Counted from the stretch's first letter, positions 1 through 9,914 are shown. The stretch is DNA of 64,000 nt from Acidovorax radicis (GCF_020510705.1 NZ_CP075184.1:4538501-4602500); one strand, 5' to 3'. Program-made: numbers and translations. The notes: generated by a model not told the origin, from the letters alone.

Positions 1-1527
1 CGCGCGCGGCCGGTGCGCGACTTTCGCGGCTGGCTGTGGCAAAACGGCCAGTGCCGTGACCTACCACCCCCATCGGCCAGCGCACCAGCTGGCGAGGGCA
101 CCACCCCTGACTGCCTGCGCCGCACCCACTATTCCATCCGCCTGCCCGTCGAGCTGTTCCGCGAAGCCCTGTTCCGCAAAGACGAGCGCCTGGTCTGGCC
201 GCCGGAGGACTTGGGACAGATGCGCGTGCGGGTGGAAATGCTGGCACCCGGCGAAGACACCAAGCCCCTGTTCGACAGTAACGCCCCCGGTGCGCAGCTG
301 GCCGCATCGTTGAACGACCTCTCGCGCAGCCTGCTGCCGGGCGAACGTGTGCAGATCCGCAAGCTGGGCAGCGACGAGGCCAGCGCCATCACCCTCAAGG
401 GGCTGGACGTGCAGGCCGAGCCATCAGCCCCCTGGCTGCTGCGCCTGATCCGCTGGCTGCCGCTGGAGGCTGCGGGTGTAGGCCCGGCAGCGGCCACGCC
501 CGCCGCGCCCACGGCCCTGGACATTCTGGACACGCCCACCGGCAACTATGTGGTCAACTTCACCGGCCACCTGCGCGGCGTGGAGCAAAGCCTGGCCGCC
601 GTGGCCACGCGCCTGTCGTGGTACCTGGGCGCGATGCTGGCCGCCATCGCACTGGCCTGGCTGGTGGTGGAGGTAGGCCTGATCCGCCGCGTGACGGCCC
701 TCACCCGCCGCGCCGCCGCCGTGTCGTACAACGTGCAGCCCGGCCACACCGGGCCCCGGCTGGGCGACCTGGACGTGTCGGACCTGCGCGGCTCGGACGA
801 GCTGGGTATTCTGGCCGGGGGCCTGGCCGACCTGCTGCAGCGCGTGAAGGACGACCTGCAGCGCGAGCAACTGCGCGCCCAGCAGGAGCGCGACATGTGG
901 CACGCCGTGGGGCACGAGATCATGTCGCCCCTGCAATCGCTGATGGCGCTGAACGGCCCGGAAGACCCCGGCCACCGCTATGTGCAGCGCATGCAACAGG
1001 CCATCCATGTGCTGTACGGCACGGCATCACCCGCCGAGGCGCTGCAGGCCGCCGATGTGCCCGAGGGTCGCCTGGACCTGGATGCCTTCTTGCGCAACGT
1101 GGCGGACAACGCGCACTTTGCGGGCATTCTGGATGTGGTGTACGACCTGGGCCCAGGCCACCCTGGCCCGGTCATCGTGCGGGCCGACGAGTTTGCACTC
1201 GAAGACGTGGTGACCCACATCCTGCGCAATGCCGACCGCTACCGCCCCACCGGCAGCGCCATCACGCTCACGCTAATGGCATCGGAATCCACGGCCAGCG
1301 CCACGTTGCACAACCAGGGCTCCACCATTGCCGACGACCTGCTGGAGCGGATTTTTGAGCTGGGCGTTTCCGACCCCGCCAGCCCTACCCCACTCGGCGA
1401 GGGTGAGCACCGGGGCCAGGGGCTGTTTGTGGCCAAAACCTACATGGCCAAGATGGGCGGCACCATCAATGCGCGCAATACGTCCGATGGCGTGGCCTTC
1501 GTCCTGACCTTTCAGCGGCTGGGCTGA
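1..1527 (+). CDS. Sensor histidine kinase (5' end outside window)
   Basis: The frame is open to the left edge, so this is the C-terminal part (at least 508 residues) of a membrane histidine kinase; the GTG at 13 is probably not the start. An extracytoplasmic stretch is followed by one membrane segment near 595-690 (SWYLGAMLAAIALAWLVVEV), a HAMP-like linker, then the H box GHEIMSPLQSLM with the phospho-acceptor His codon at 913. The N box reads HILRNADRYRP and the G2 box GEHRGQGLFVAK. The G1 box is degenerate (HNQGSTI where D-x-G-x-G is usual), seen in some subfamilies. A response regulator gene would be expected upstream. Signal unknown. Confidence 0.85.
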   Translation, partial: RARPVRDFRGWLWQNGQCRDLPPPSASAPAGEGTTPDCLRRTHYSIRLPVELFREALFRKDERLVWPPEDLGQMRVRVEMLAPGEDTKPLFDSNAPGAQLAASLNDLSRSLLPGERVQIRKLGSDEASAITLKGLDVQAEPSAPWLLRLIRWLPLEAAGVGPAAATPAAPTALDILDTPTGNYVVNFTGHLRGVEQSLAAVATRLSWYLGAMLAAIALAWLVVEVGLIRRVTALTRRAAAVSYNVQPGHTGPRLGDLDVSDLRGSDELGILAGGLADLLQRVKDDLQREQLRAQQERDMWHAVGHEIMSPLQSLMALNGPEDPGHRYVQRMQQAIHVLYGTASPAEALQAADVPEGRLDLDAFLRNVADNAHFAGILDVVYDLGPGHPGPVIVRADEFALEDVVTHILRNADRYRPTGSAITLTLMASESTASATLHNQGSTIADDLLERIFELGVSDPASPTPLGEGEHRGQGLFVAKTYMAKMGGTINARNTSDGVAFVLTFQRLG

Positions 1528-1655
1528 CCCAGCCCAAGACGCGCAACCCGAGCACGGGCAAGGGCGGCACTGTCCGACAGGGGCACATCGTCACGGGGCC
1601 TACCCTGCTGGCATAGGTTCAGACCTTCGTCTGCCATTGCCTCAGGAGCCCTTTC

Positions 1656-2048
1656 ATGAAACGCCTTTCCTTTACCACGCCCGTCTTCACCGCTGCCTTG
1701 CTGCTGGCCTGCGCGGGTGCCTCCGCACAAACGCCGCCACAGGACGCACGGGCACGCTATGAGCAGGAGCGGGAAAAGTGCATGACCAACAACACCCAGG
1801 GCAGCCTGTCCACCTGCCTGCGCGAAGCCAACAACGCACTGGATGCTTCGCGCAAGGGTGATCTGAGCAACCCAGGTGCCGCCGCCACCGACAACGCCAC
1901 CCAGCGTTGCGCAGCGTTCCAGACGGCAGCCGACCAGGCGGATTGTTTGCGCCGCGTGCAAAGCAGCCCGGCGAGTGGCTCGGTCTCCGGCGGCGGCGTG
2001 CTGCGCGAATCGACCACGACCACCATCACCGTGCCTGCGCAGCAGTAA
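1656..2048 (+). CDS. Small secreted protein of unknown function
   Basis: 130 residues. A clear signal peptide (MKRLSF, hydrophobic core, cleavage expected after ASA near residue 24) predicts export to the periplasm. The mature part is polar and has four cysteines spaced as two pairs (KCMTNN, STCLRE, QRCAAF, ADCLRR), which could form disulfides, and a Thr-rich tail. An AGGAG at 1642 supports the start. It sits alone between the sensor kinase gene and the convergent rpe. I recognise no domain; similar small Cys-containing periplasmic proteins occur in Comamonadaceae. Confidence 0.65.
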   Translation: MKRLSFTTPVFTAALLLACAGASAQTPPQDARARYEQEREKCMTNNTQGSLSTCLREANNALDASRKGDLSNPGAAATDNATQRCAAFQTAADQADCLRRVQSSPASGSVSGGGVLRESTTTTITVPAQQ

Positions 2049-2060
2049 TCTGAACTCCGA

Positions 2061-2741
2061 TCAGCCCAGGGCCACGCGCATCGCGTCGATCACACCCCGG
2101 TAGTCCGGTTTGCCAAAGATGGCACTGCCCGCCACAAAGGTGTCAGCGCCTGCATCGGCCACGCGGCGGATGTTGTCGGTCTTGATGCCGCCATCGACTT
2201 CCAGGCGGATGTCCTTGCCCGATGCGTCGATGCGCTTGCGCACGGCCTCGACCTTGCGCAGGGCCGAGTCAATGAAGCTCTGGCCGCCAAAGCCGGGGTT
2301 CACGCTCATGATGAGGATGAGGTCGATGTCGTCGATCACCCAGTCCAGCACATCGAGCGGCTCGGCCGGATTGAACACCAGGCCGGGCTTGACGCCCTTG
2401 GACCGGATGGCCTGGATGCTGCGGTGCACATGGCCCGAGGCGTCGGGGTGAAAGCTGATGTAGTCCGCACCCGCGTCGGCAAAGGCAGCGGCCAGGGCGT
2501 CCACAGGCTGGATCATCAAATGCACGTCGATCGGCACAGCCACGCCCGCAGGCGTCTTGGCATGGGGCTTCAAGGCCTGGCACACCATGGGGCCGAAAGT
2601 GAGGTTGGGCACGTAATGGTTGTCCATCACGTCAAAGTGGATCCAGTCTGCGCCAGCGGCAATGACATTTCGCACTTCTTCGCCCAGGCGGGAAAAGTCG
2701 GCGGAGAGGATGGAGGGGGCGATTTGGAATGTGCGGCTCAT
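2061..2741 (-). CDS. rpe: Ribulose-phosphate 3-epimerase
   Basis: 226 residues, the usual length. It interconverts D-ribulose 5-phosphate and D-xylulose 5-phosphate in the pentose phosphate and Calvin pathways. Family motifs in order: [10 protein letters not shown] at the N-terminus, [17 protein letters not shown] (metal and catalytic residues of the TIM barrel), [19 protein letters not shown] and [12 protein letters not shown] (phosphate binding). A longer frame reaches 2804, but the conserved start [10 protein letters not shown] fits 2741. It is divergent from apaG, with about 90 bp between the two starts. Confidence 0.95.
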   Translation of the reverse strand: MSRTFQIAPSILSADFSRLGEEVRNVIAAGADWIHFDVMDNHYVPNLTFGPMVCQALKPHAKTPAGVAVPIDVHLMIQPVDALAAAFADAGADYISFHPDASGHVHRSIQAIRSKGVKPGLVFNPAEPLDVLDWVIDDIDLILIMSVNPGFGGQSFIDSALRKVEAVRKRIDASGKDIRLEVDGGIKTDNIRRVADAGADTFVAGSAIFGKPDYRGVIDAMRVALG

Positions 2742-2830
2742 CCCCCGATTGTCGCAAAGCGCAGGACCACTGGGGTTTTTGACGCCTGGAAGTTGCACGC
2801 GCACAGGGCGGCACGGTTACCATGCGGCCC

Positions 2831-3238
2831 ATGCCAAAGTACCAGTTTGACGTGGAAGTGCTGCCCGAATACCTGCCCGAGCAGTCTGCGCCGGACACGG
2901 GAGTGTTCAGCTTCGCCTACACCATCACCATCACCAACGCGGGTGACACACCCGCCCAGTTGATCTCCCGCCACTGGATCATCAGTGACGCGCGCGGCCA
3001 CACCGAAGAGGTCAAAGGCCTGGGCGTGGTGGGGCAACAACCCCTGCTCAAGCCCGGCGAATCGTTCCAGTACACCAGCGGCTGCCGGCTGCGCACCTCC
3101 AGCGGCACCATGCACGGCACCTTCCATTGCGTGGCCGAAGATGGCGAGCCTTTCAACACGCCAGTTCCGCTGTTTGTGCTGGAGGCACTGAGCCATGGCC
3201 CGTCTGGCGAGCCGCTGAGTGGACGGGTGCTGCATTGA
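2831..3238 (+). CDS. apaG: ApaG protein
   Basis: 135 residues from the second of two nearby ATGs (2822 and 2831); MPKYQFDVEV matches the family start. ApaG is a single beta-sandwich (DUF525) protein linked to Co2+/Mg2+ sensitivity and Ap4A level in enterobacteria; its molecular role is not settled. Visible family signatures are FAYTITITNAGD, RHWIISDARG, GVVGQQPLLKPGESF and TSGCRL. Its stop codon overlaps the TTG start of the next gene, suggesting translational coupling. Confidence 0.93.
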   Translation: MPKYQFDVEVLPEYLPEQSAPDTGVFSFAYTITITNAGDTPAQLISRHWIISDARGHTEEVKGLGVVGQQPLLKPGESFQYTSGCRLRTSSGTMHGTFHCVAEDGEPFNTPVPLFVLEALSHGPSGEPLSGRVLH

Positions 3239-5247
3239 GCCCCACGCCCAAGGACCTGGTCAATCTCCTCGCTGCGCTAGAGCCGTCGGCCGACCTGGCC
3301 CACCGCCATCTATGGCTCATCAGCCTCTTGGACTGGGTGCGCGGCAAGCGCGACTCGGTGCCGGGGTCTGTCGCACGGGTGCAGCTTTTTCTCGATGCAG
3401 TGGCGGCCCGGCCGGATATCCCGTTGCGGCTGAAGGCGTGGTGGTCCACCTTGGTGGACCAGGTGGATGTCACCACCCTGTTGGCCGATTTTGGGTTTGC
3501 ACCCCGCACCGCTCTGGTCAGTGAGATCGCGGAGCGCCTGCGCACCAAGCTTCTGCCCGGCAGTCCCGAGACCATCGACGCGTCAGAGCTTTTCATGCTG
3601 GCGCTGCCCAGCGCCTTTGATGCCCAATGGCTGGCAGCGCTTGAAGAAACACAGCTCGACCGCTTGGTCGAGCTGCTGGCTCCCCCTGACGCTGCTGCAG
3701 GCCCGGGAGGTGCAACACGCTGGCACCGGGCCTTGCTCGATGCCATCACGTACTGCGCGGGGCAGATTCTTTCGACCGGTTTTGCCCCCGAGCTGCGGCT
3801 GCGCATGAATGAGTCGGCCCGCGAGGCGCAGCCCTTTCATGCGCTGATTCGTGACGTGGAGAGCCTGCGCGTCGAAGTACTGCATGCGCTGCGCACCCCT
3901 GACCGGATCAACGAGTCCGCCCAGCGGCTGCGCGAACGCCTGGAGGCTTGCCGCGCAGCAGCCGCCACCGTGTATACCCATTTTGAAGCGAACGGCATTT
4001 CGGTGGGGCTGGTGTTTCGCTTGCGGCAACTGCGCGAGCGCATCCTGCGTGTGCGGGAGTTGCTGGACTGCCTGCTGTCGCCCAAACCGGCGGTCACCGC
4101 AGCACGCTTGATGGCACACCTGGTCATGGTGGGGCAAGAGCGGCGCAGCCTGCGCGCTCTGCTGGCGTCCAACTCCTCGTTGCTGGCCGCCAAGGTGGCC
4201 GAGCGCAGCGCCGAGACCGGTGAACACTACATCACCCGCACAGGCGCTGAATACCGATCCATGCTCAGAAAATCGGCCGGTGGTGGCGCGCTGATGGCCT
4301 TCACCACGCTGGCCAAGTTCGGGCTCTACGCGCTGGCGCTCTCCGCGTTCTGGGGCGGATTCATGGCGGGTATCAACTACGCCGTGAGCTTTGTGTTGAT
4401 CCAGCTGCTGCACTTCACGGTGGCCACCAAACAACCCGCCATGACGGCCCCTGCCATGGCGGCCAAGCTCAAGGAACTGGGCACCGGCGATGCCATCGAA
4501 TCGTTTGTGGATGAAATTACGCATCTGGTGCGCTCACAGGTTGCTGCCGTGCTGGGCAATGTGCTGGTGGTGTTTCCTGCCGTGCTGGCGCTGGCCGCGC
4601 TGATTGCACTGGCCACGGGCCACCCGGCCATCAGCGAGAAACAGACCGAGCATGTGTTCGAGTCCCTGCATCTGCTCGGGCCCTCGCTGTTCTTTGCCGC
4701 CTTCACGGGTGTGCTGCTGTTTGCCTCCAGCATCATCGCTGGGTGGACAGAGAACTGGTTCGTACTCAACCGGCTGGACTCGGCCATGCACTACAACCCA
4801 CGCATCACGCGGCTGCTTGGTGCCCGGCGTGCGGCGCGGTGGGCGCGATTCCTGCGCGAAAACCTCTCGGGCTTTGCGGCCAACATCTCCCTGGGTTTCA
4901 TGCTGGGCCTGGTGCCCGCATTTGCCGCATTTTTCGGGCTGGGGCTGGATGTGCGCCATGTCACGCTGTCCACGGGACAGATGGGCGCTGCCAGTGCCAC
5001 GCTGGGCCTGCAGGTGCTGCATTTGCCTGCGTTCTGGTGGGCCGTGGCCTCGCTGCCGTTTCTCGGCGCACTGAATGTGTCGGTGAGTTTTTACCTGGCC
5101 TTCAGCCTGGCGCTGCGTGCGCAGAACGTAAGCGGCGTGGACCGCTCGCGCATCTACGCCGCCATTCGCGCCCGCCTGCGCAGCGCGCCCCTGAGCTTTT
5201 TCGTGCCGGCGCGACAGGTCAGCGTTGGTGTATCGTCGCAAGCTTGA
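3235..5247 (+). CDS. Membrane protein of the 'site-specific recombinase' (Gcr) family
   Basis: 670 residues from a TTG at 3235 that overlaps the apaG stop (ATTGA); upstream in-frame ATGs lie inside apaG. The N-terminal half is soluble and helical (LRQLRERILRVRELLD). The C-terminal half carries about six membrane segments, for example FGLYALALSAFWGGFMAGIN, GNVLVVFPAVLALAALIALA and ISLGFMLGLVPAFAAFFGLG. This matches Pfam SpecificRecomb (PF10136), named after a neisserial gene. I see no Tyr- or Ser-recombinase catalytic motif, and the topology argues for a membrane role, so the family name should not be read as a function. Confidence 0.75.
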   Translation: MSPTPKDLVNLLAALEPSADLAHRHLWLISLLDWVRGKRDSVPGSVARVQLFLDAVAARPDIPLRLKAWWSTLVDQVDVTTLLADFGFAPRTALVSEIAERLRTKLLPGSPETIDASELFMLALPSAFDAQWLAALEETQLDRLVELLAPPDAAAGPGGATRWHRALLDAITYCAGQILSTGFAPELRLRMNESAREAQPFHALIRDVESLRVEVLHALRTPDRINESAQRLRERLEACRAAAATVYTHFEANGISVGLVFRLRQLRERILRVRELLDCLLSPKPAVTAARLMAHLVMVGQERRSLRALLASNSSLLAAKVAERSAETGEHYITRTGAEYRSMLRKSAGGGALMAFTTLAKFGLYALALSAFWGGFMAGINYAVSFVLIQLLHFTVATKQPAMTAPAMAAKLKELGTGDAIESFVDEITHLVRSQVAAVLGNVLVVFPAVLALAALIALATGHPAISEKQTEHVFESLHLLGPSLFFAAFTGVLLFASSIIAGWTENWFVLNRLDSAMHYNPRITRLLGARRAARWARFLRENLSGFAANISLGFMLGLVPAFAAFFGLGLDVRHVTLSTGQMGAASATLGLQVLHLPAFWWAVASLPFLGALNVSVSFYLAFSLALRAQNVSGVDRSRIYAAIRARLRSAPLSFFVPARQVSVGVSSQA

Positions 5248-5341
5248 GGGCGGACAACCGCCGCATCTGTCCTACATGGCTGGAATGTTTCCGCCTGTAA
5301 ATTCGGGGCACCAACGCCCAAGCGCACCCCCTTCCGCCTGA

Positions 5342-5366
5342 GAAGGGCCTGTGCACCGGCCCTTTC
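5342..5366 (+). terminator. GC-rich hairpin after the Gcr-family gene
   Basis: Arms GAAGGGCC and GGCCCTTTC enclose a short loop in the 161-bp gap before the antiporter gene, and a second small hairpin (GACGGGC/GCCCGTC) follows. No U-run follows, so it may only attenuate transcription or protect the RNA. Confidence 0.3.
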
Positions 5367-5408
5367 ACACCGACGGGCTCCGCCCGTCTGACGCAGAGGT
5401 TCCATGAC

Positions 5409-6668
5409 ATGAATGAAATCCTGAGCTTCTGGGCGCAGTGGCTGCGCCCCTCGGCCGGGTTGCCCACGGTGCAATGGTCGCTGCTGCTGGCCGTGGCCGC
5501 CATGGCGGGCTATCTCACACAGCGCCATACCGGCCTGCCCAAGGTGCTCGGCTATTCGCTGGTGGGCACCGCCGCCGGGCTGGCCGGGTTCAGCGGGGCA
5601 GTGTGGCCGTTGCAGGGCATCGGCCTGTTCCTGCTGGAGCTGGGCATCGCCATCGTGCTGTTTGAATGCGGCGGCCGCATTCCGCTGCGCTGGTTCCGCC
5701 ACAACCCCATGGTGCTGGTGCAGAGCATTGCCGAATCGGTGTTGACCTACTTTGCCGTGTACTGGGTGCTGGTGTGGCTGAACCTGCCCACCCAGGTGGC
5801 TGGTCCGCTCGCCCTGGTGGCGCTGGCCGCCTCGCCTGCCGTGCTCACCCGTGTGGTGGCCGACACCCGCGCGGCAGGCCCGGTCACAGAGCGCGCCATC
5901 GTGCTCACCACCTTGTCCACGCTGTATGCACTGACGCTGGGCAGCGCCAAGGCCGAGCTGATCAACCGCCAGAGCCTCACGCTGATGGAGACCGTGTACC
6001 CCGTGGTGGTGGTGCTGGGTGTCTCCATCATCGTAGCCGCCGTGCTGGCCCTGGTGCTGCGCATGGCCCTGCGCTTCATGAGCCCCACGAGCGAGAACAC
6101 GTCCATGCTGTTTCTGGCGCTGGTGGCAGCGGGCACAGCGGTGGCGGCGCACATGGGGGGCTCAGCTCCCCTGGCCGCGCTTTTGGGCGGCATGCTTCTC
6201 AAGCAGCTCAACCCGCGCCCCTGGGCCTGGCCCCGCCAGCTGGGCAATGCATCGTCGCTGCTCACCATGCTGATGTTTGTGCTGGTCTCGACCGTGGCTG
6301 CGCAGGCCGACTGGAGCGCCCCCGTGGCTGGCGTGGTGCTGGCCCTGATTGCCGTGCGCCTGGTAGCCAAGGCCACGGGCGTCGCTTTGGGCAACGTGGG
6401 CAGCGGGGCAAGCTGGAAGCAAGCCCTGTGGGTGGGTTGCGCGATGACGCCGATGTCCTCCATCGCGCTCTTGATCGCCTCGCAGTTCGTGCTGGCCTCG
6501 CCCTCCACCGGCCATGTGATTGCCGGTGTGGCGCTGCCGGCCATTTTGCTGATGGAAGTCCTGGGCGCCGTGATTGCCACCGTGGCCATCTACCGTGCGG
6601 GCGAAAGCTCAAAACCCTGGGCGCCACTGACCCGTGGCCACAACGGAGAGAACAGCCGTGAGTCTTGA
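5409..6668 (+). CDS. Cation:proton antiporter (CPA2/Kef-like)
   Basis: 419 residues, almost all hydrophobic, with about 11-12 membrane segments from residue 20 to 400. [18 protein letters not shown] near residue 38 and the acidic [16 protein letters not shown] near residue 78 are the hallmark first half of Na+/H+ exchanger family proteins; [25 protein letters not shown] belongs to the second half. It would exchange Na+ or K+ for protons at the inner membrane. No RCK/TrkA domain follows, unlike full KefB/C. It overlaps the next gene by 11 bp, so the two are probably co-transcribed. Confidence 0.8.
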   Translation: MNEILSFWAQWLRPSAGLPTVQWSLLLAVAAMAGYLTQRHTGLPKVLGYSLVGTAAGLAGFSGAVWPLQGIGLFLLELGIAIVLFECGGRIPLRWFRHNPMVLVQSIAESVLTYFAVYWVLVWLNLPTQVAGPLALVALAASPAVLTRVVADTRAAGPVTERAIVLTTLSTLYALTLGSAKAELINRQSLTLMETVYPVVVVLGVSIIVAAVLALVLRMALRFMSPTSENTSMLFLALVAAGTAVAAHMGGSAPLAALLGGMLLKQLNPRPWAWPRQLGNASSLLTMLMFVLVSTVAAQADWSAPVAGVVLALIAVRLVAKATGVALGNVGSGASWKQALWVGCAMTPMSSIALLIASQFVLASPSTGHVIAGVALPAILLMEVLGAVIATVAIYRAGESSKPWAPLTRGHNGENSRES

Positions 6669-7779
6669 AGCCTTCAACCATTCCGAACCCCTGACGCTGG
6701 GCGTTGAGCTGGAGCTGCAGCTCGTCAACACCAACGACTACGACTTGGCGCCCTACGCCGACGACATGCTGCGCCTCATGGCCAAGACTCCGCTGCCCGG
6801 CAGCGTGGTGCCCGAGATGACGAACAGCATGATCGAGATCTCCACCGATATCTGCCATTCGGCCAGCGAGGTGCTGGGGCAACTCACGCCCATCCGCGAT
6901 GCATTGGTCAAAAGCGCTGACAAGCTCAACATCGCCGTGGTAGGCGGGGGCACACACCCGTTCCAGCAGTGGCACGAGCGGCGCATCTACGACAAGCCCC
7001 GCTTTCAGGAGCTGTCGCAGCTGTACGGCTACCTCTCCAAGCAGTTCACCATCTTTGGCCAGCACGTGCACATTGGCTGCCCCGATGCCGACGCAGCCTT
7101 GCTCATGCTGCACCGCATGTCGCGCTACATTCCGCACTTCATCGCACTGTCGGCCTCCAGCCCTTACGTGCAGGGACAAGACACGGCGTTTGACTCGGCC
7201 CGGCTCAATTCAGTGTTTGCCTTTCCGCTGTCGGGCCGCGCGCCTTGTGTGTTGACCTGGACAGAGTTCGAGCAGTACTTCAACAAGATGACGCGCACCG
7301 GTGTGGTCAAGAGCATGAAGGACTTCTATTGGGACATTCGCCCCAAGCCCGAGTTCGGCACCATCGAGATCCGTGTGTTCGACACGCCGCTCACCATTGA
7401 GCGTGCGGCCGCCCTGGCCGGTTTTGTGCAGTCGCTCGGGGCATGGTTCCTGGCGGACCAGCCCTTCATTCCCGAAGAGGATGACTACCTTGTGTACACC
7501 TACAACCGCTTTCAGGCCTGCCGCTTTGGCATGGACGCGGTGTATGTGGACCCCGCCACCGGTGACCACATGCCCCTGCGCGAGCACATCCTGCACACCA
7601 TGGACAAGATTGCGGGCCACGCGGCGCTGCAGGGTGCATCCAGCGCCATGCACATGCTGCGCACCGAGGTCGAGGCCGGGCAAAACGATGCGCGTTGGCT
7701 GCGTGAACGCCAGCGAGAGGAACAACTGCTTGCAGAAGTCAGCCGCCAGGCGGCACAGCGCTTTCGCGGCGGGCGCTGA
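6658..7779 (+). CDS. YbdK-family carboxylate-amine ligase
   Basis: 373 residues. A GTG start at 6658 is chosen because GGAGAG lies at 6645-6650 and the protein then begins [19 protein letters not shown], the normal start of the GCS2 family (PF04107). The upstream ATG at 6634 would sit inside the antiporter end. Motifs: [45 protein letters not shown] and [13 protein letters not shown]. The family includes weak glutamate-cysteine ligases; true substrates of most members are unknown. The 11-bp overlap with the antiporter gene suggests coupling, perhaps linking a glutathione-like product to ion efflux (inference). Confidence 0.88.
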   Translation: MSLEAFNHSEPLTLGVELELQLVNTNDYDLAPYADDMLRLMAKTPLPGSVVPEMTNSMIEISTDICHSASEVLGQLTPIRDALVKSADKLNIAVVGGGTHPFQQWHERRIYDKPRFQELSQLYGYLSKQFTIFGQHVHIGCPDADAALLMLHRMSRYIPHFIALSASSPYVQGQDTAFDSARLNSVFAFPLSGRAPCVLTWTEFEQYFNKMTRTGVVKSMKDFYWDIRPKPEFGTIEIRVFDTPLTIERAAALAGFVQSLGAWFLADQPFIPEEDDYLVYTYNRFQACRFGMDAVYVDPATGDHMPLREHILHTMDKIAGHAALQGASSAMHMLRTEVEAGQNDARWLRERQREEQLLAEVSRQAAQRFRGGR

Positions 7780-7878
7780 CACTATCGTCCGGCTGCTCGG
7801 CTACCCGGCGGACTGGCTGGCGTGAAAAGGGCCCATGGTTTGGCTCCGCGCCCGGTGTCTGCATCGCACAATCCCCCC

Positions 7879-8853
7879 ATGGGTGAATTCGATCTGATCG
7901 CGCGTTATTTCACGCGCCCCGTGCAGCGTGCCGTGCTGGGCGTGGGCGATGACTGCGCTTTGCTGGCGCCCGCACCGGGCATGCAACTGGCCATCTCCAG
8001 CGACATGCTGGTGGAGGGCCGCCACTTCTTTGCGGATGTAGACCCCGAGGCCCTGGGCCACAAGGCGCTGGCCGTGAACCTGTCAGACCTGGCCGCCTGT
8101 GGCGCCCGCCCGCTGGCGTTCACGCTCGCGCTGGCCTTGCCGCGTGTGGATGAGGCATGGCTGGCGGGGTTTTCACGCGGCCTGCTGGCGCTGGCCGATG
8201 TGCACGGCTGCGAGCTGGTGGGCGGCGACACCACGCAAGGCCCGCTCAATATCTGCATCACCGTGTTTGGCGAAGTGCCCGCCGGCCAGGCCTTGCTGCG
8301 CAGCGGCGCCCGCCCCGGTGACGACATCTATGTGAGCGGCACGCTGGGTGACGCGCGCCTGGCGCTTGAGGCGCTGCTGGGCCACCTCACCCTGCCGGCC
8401 GATCTGCTCGCGCGCACCCGGCTGCGGCTGGAACGGCCCACCCCCCGCGTCGCCCTGGGCCAGGCGCTGCGCGGTGTGGCCAGCAGCGCCATGGATGTGA
8501 GCGATGGGCTGCTGGGGGATTTGTCGCACATCCTCAAAGCGTCAGGCGGCGGGGCGCGCATCGACACCCATATCACTTCTAATTTGATAGCTGCTTGCGC
8601 TTATGTATCAAGCGCCACAAGCCCATTTGGCTCAAAAATCATTCACCAAGCCACCTTGGCCGGTGGTGACGACTATGAGCTGGTATTCACCGCGCCACCC
8701 GACCGCCGCGACGCCGTGGCCGCCGCATCGCTGGCCGGCAACACCCCCGTGACCCGCATTGGCACGGTATTGGCACAGCCTGGGCTGCAGCTGGTGGATG
8801 CCCAAGGCCATCTGCTGACGAACAGCTACGCCTCGTTCGACCATTTCCAGTGA
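7879..8853 (+). CDS. thiL: Thiamine-monophosphate kinase
   Basis: 324 residues starting MGEFDLIARYF; an in-frame GTG at 7822 only adds a non-conserved tail. It phosphorylates thiamine phosphate to thiamine diphosphate. Family motifs: GVGDDCALL, SSDMLVEGRHF, GHKALAVNLSDLAACGA, GGDTTQGPLNI, DVSDGLLGDLSHI and AGGDDYELVFT. Residues about 234-254 are encoded by a copy of the palindromic repeat described below, lying between the conserved DGLLGDLSHI and GGDDYEL blocks, where family members normally carry a short variable loop. In related genomes pgpA and pncC usually follow directly; here they are 16 kb away. Confidence 0.95.
   Translation: MGEFDLIARYFTRPVQRAVLGVGDDCALLAPAPGMQLAISSDMLVEGRHFFADVDPEALGHKALAVNLSDLAACGARPLAFTLALALPRVDEAWLAGFSRGLLALADVHGCELVGGDTTQGPLNICITVFGEVPAGQALLRSGARPGDDIYVSGTLGDARLALEALLGHLTLPADLLARTRLRLERPTPRVALGQALRGVASSAMDVSDGLLGDLSHILKASGGGARIDTHITSNLIAACAYVSSATSPFGSKIIHQATLAGGDDYELVFTAPPDRRDAVAAASLAGNTPVTRIGTVLAQPGLQLVDAQGHLLTNSYASFDHFQ
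8578..8642 (+). repeat. Palindromic element copy 1, inside thiL
   Basis: AATTTGATAGCTGCTTGCGC opens the element; the arms GCGCTT (8597-8602) and AAGCGC (8610-8615) form a perfect inverted repeat, followed by the usual CCATTTGG/CTCAAAAAT side. It is oriented with the gene and read through without a stop as NLIAACAYVSSATSPFGS. The local AT content is far above the rest of thiL. Confidence 0.85.
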
Positions 8854-8924
8854 TGCGCGGTCACCACCGCCGTGAGGGCTGCGGCCCTGTCAATAGCCCC
8901 CCCCCAAAAGGGCACCCACCGGAT

Positions 8925-9914
8925 CTACTTCGAGATGATGGTCAGCAGCTCTTCGCGCGTGGTCGGGTCTTTCATGTATTTGCCATAGAGCGGCGCCATG
9001 CGCCGCACAAACGGCGAGATGTCTTTCACACGCACAAACTGCGCGCCCTGCTTGGCCGTGGTCTCCAGCGCCTGCGCCACGCGCTTGTTCCAGAGATCGC
9101 GCATGAGCAAGGCCGACTGCGCGCCCGCTTCGGCAAATGCCTTGCGGTCTTCAGCCGAGAGCTTGCCCCACAGGGCGGTAGACACCACCAAGGCCTCGGG
9201 CGAGACCACATGGTTGGTCACATACACGTTCTTGGCCAGTTTGTAGTGCCCGGTGGATTCGTAGGACGGCATGTTGTTTTCGGCACAGTCAATCGTGCCC
9301 TTCTCAAACCCTGCCAGCACCTCCTTGAACGGCAGTGCCACGGGTTTGGCATCGAGCAGCTTGATCATCTCGGTGTAGATCTCCGACTGCTGCACCCGAA
9401 TGGAGGCACCCGCCAGATCACGGATGTTGGCTGGCGCACGCTGCGCACAATAAAACGAGCGAGACCCACCGTCATACCAGCCCAGCACCACAAAACCAGC
9501 CGCCTGCAGGTTGGCCGAAAAGCGCTCACCCAGCTTGCCATCGAGGTGGCGGAACATGTGGGCGGAGTCGGTGAACAGAAATGGCAGGTTCAACACCTTG
9601 ATACCCGGCACGGCATCCGACAGCGGGCCCGAGCTGAACTCGGCCACGTCGATTTCGCCGCTTTTGAGCATCTGCACGGCCTTGGGCTGATCGCCCAGCG
9701 TGGCGTTGGAGAACACCTCGATCTGGTAGCGCCCCTGTGTGGCCTTGGCCACCTGCTGCGCAAAGCTTTTCATCGCCTCGGTGACGGGATAACCGTCGGG
9801 ATGGATGTTCCAGGCGCGCAAGCGCGTTTGCGCCATGCCAGAGCCCGCACACACCAACAGCCCGGCCGCAACCGCGAACATCCACCCCGCTCTCAGTCCC
9901 CTGTGCATATGCAT
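8925..9914 (-). CDS. TRAP transporter substrate-binding protein (DctP family)
   Basis: 329 residues with an N-terminal signal peptide (WMFAVAAGLLVCAGSGMAQ), so periplasmic. The mature protein has the DctP pattern: FAQQVAKATQGRYQIEVFSN, LGDQPKAVQMLKSGEIDVAE, LNLPFLF, SIRVQQSEIYTEMIKLL, ALPFKEVLAGFEKGTIDCAE and NHVVSPEALVV. These receptors bind carboxylic acids for uptake by a DctQ/DctM membrane pair. No such pair lies in the window, so this is an orphan receptor that must share a permease elsewhere. The upstream region holds a perfect palindrome that may control it. Confidence 0.9.
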   Translation of the reverse strand: MHMHRGLRAGWMFAVAAGLLVCAGSGMAQTRLRAWNIHPDGYPVTEAMKSFAQQVAKATQGRYQIEVFSNATLGDQPKAVQMLKSGEIDVAEFSSGPLSDAVPGIKVLNLPFLFTDSAHMFRHLDGKLGERFSANLQAAGFVVLGWYDGGSRSFYCAQRAPANIRDLAGASIRVQQSEIYTEMIKLLDAKPVALPFKEVLAGFEKGTIDCAENNMPSYESTGHYKLAKNVYVTNHVVSPEALVVSTALWGKLSAEDRKAFAEAGAQSALLMRDLWNKRVAQALETTAKQGAQFVRVKDISPFVRRMAPLYGKYMKDPTTREELLTIISK

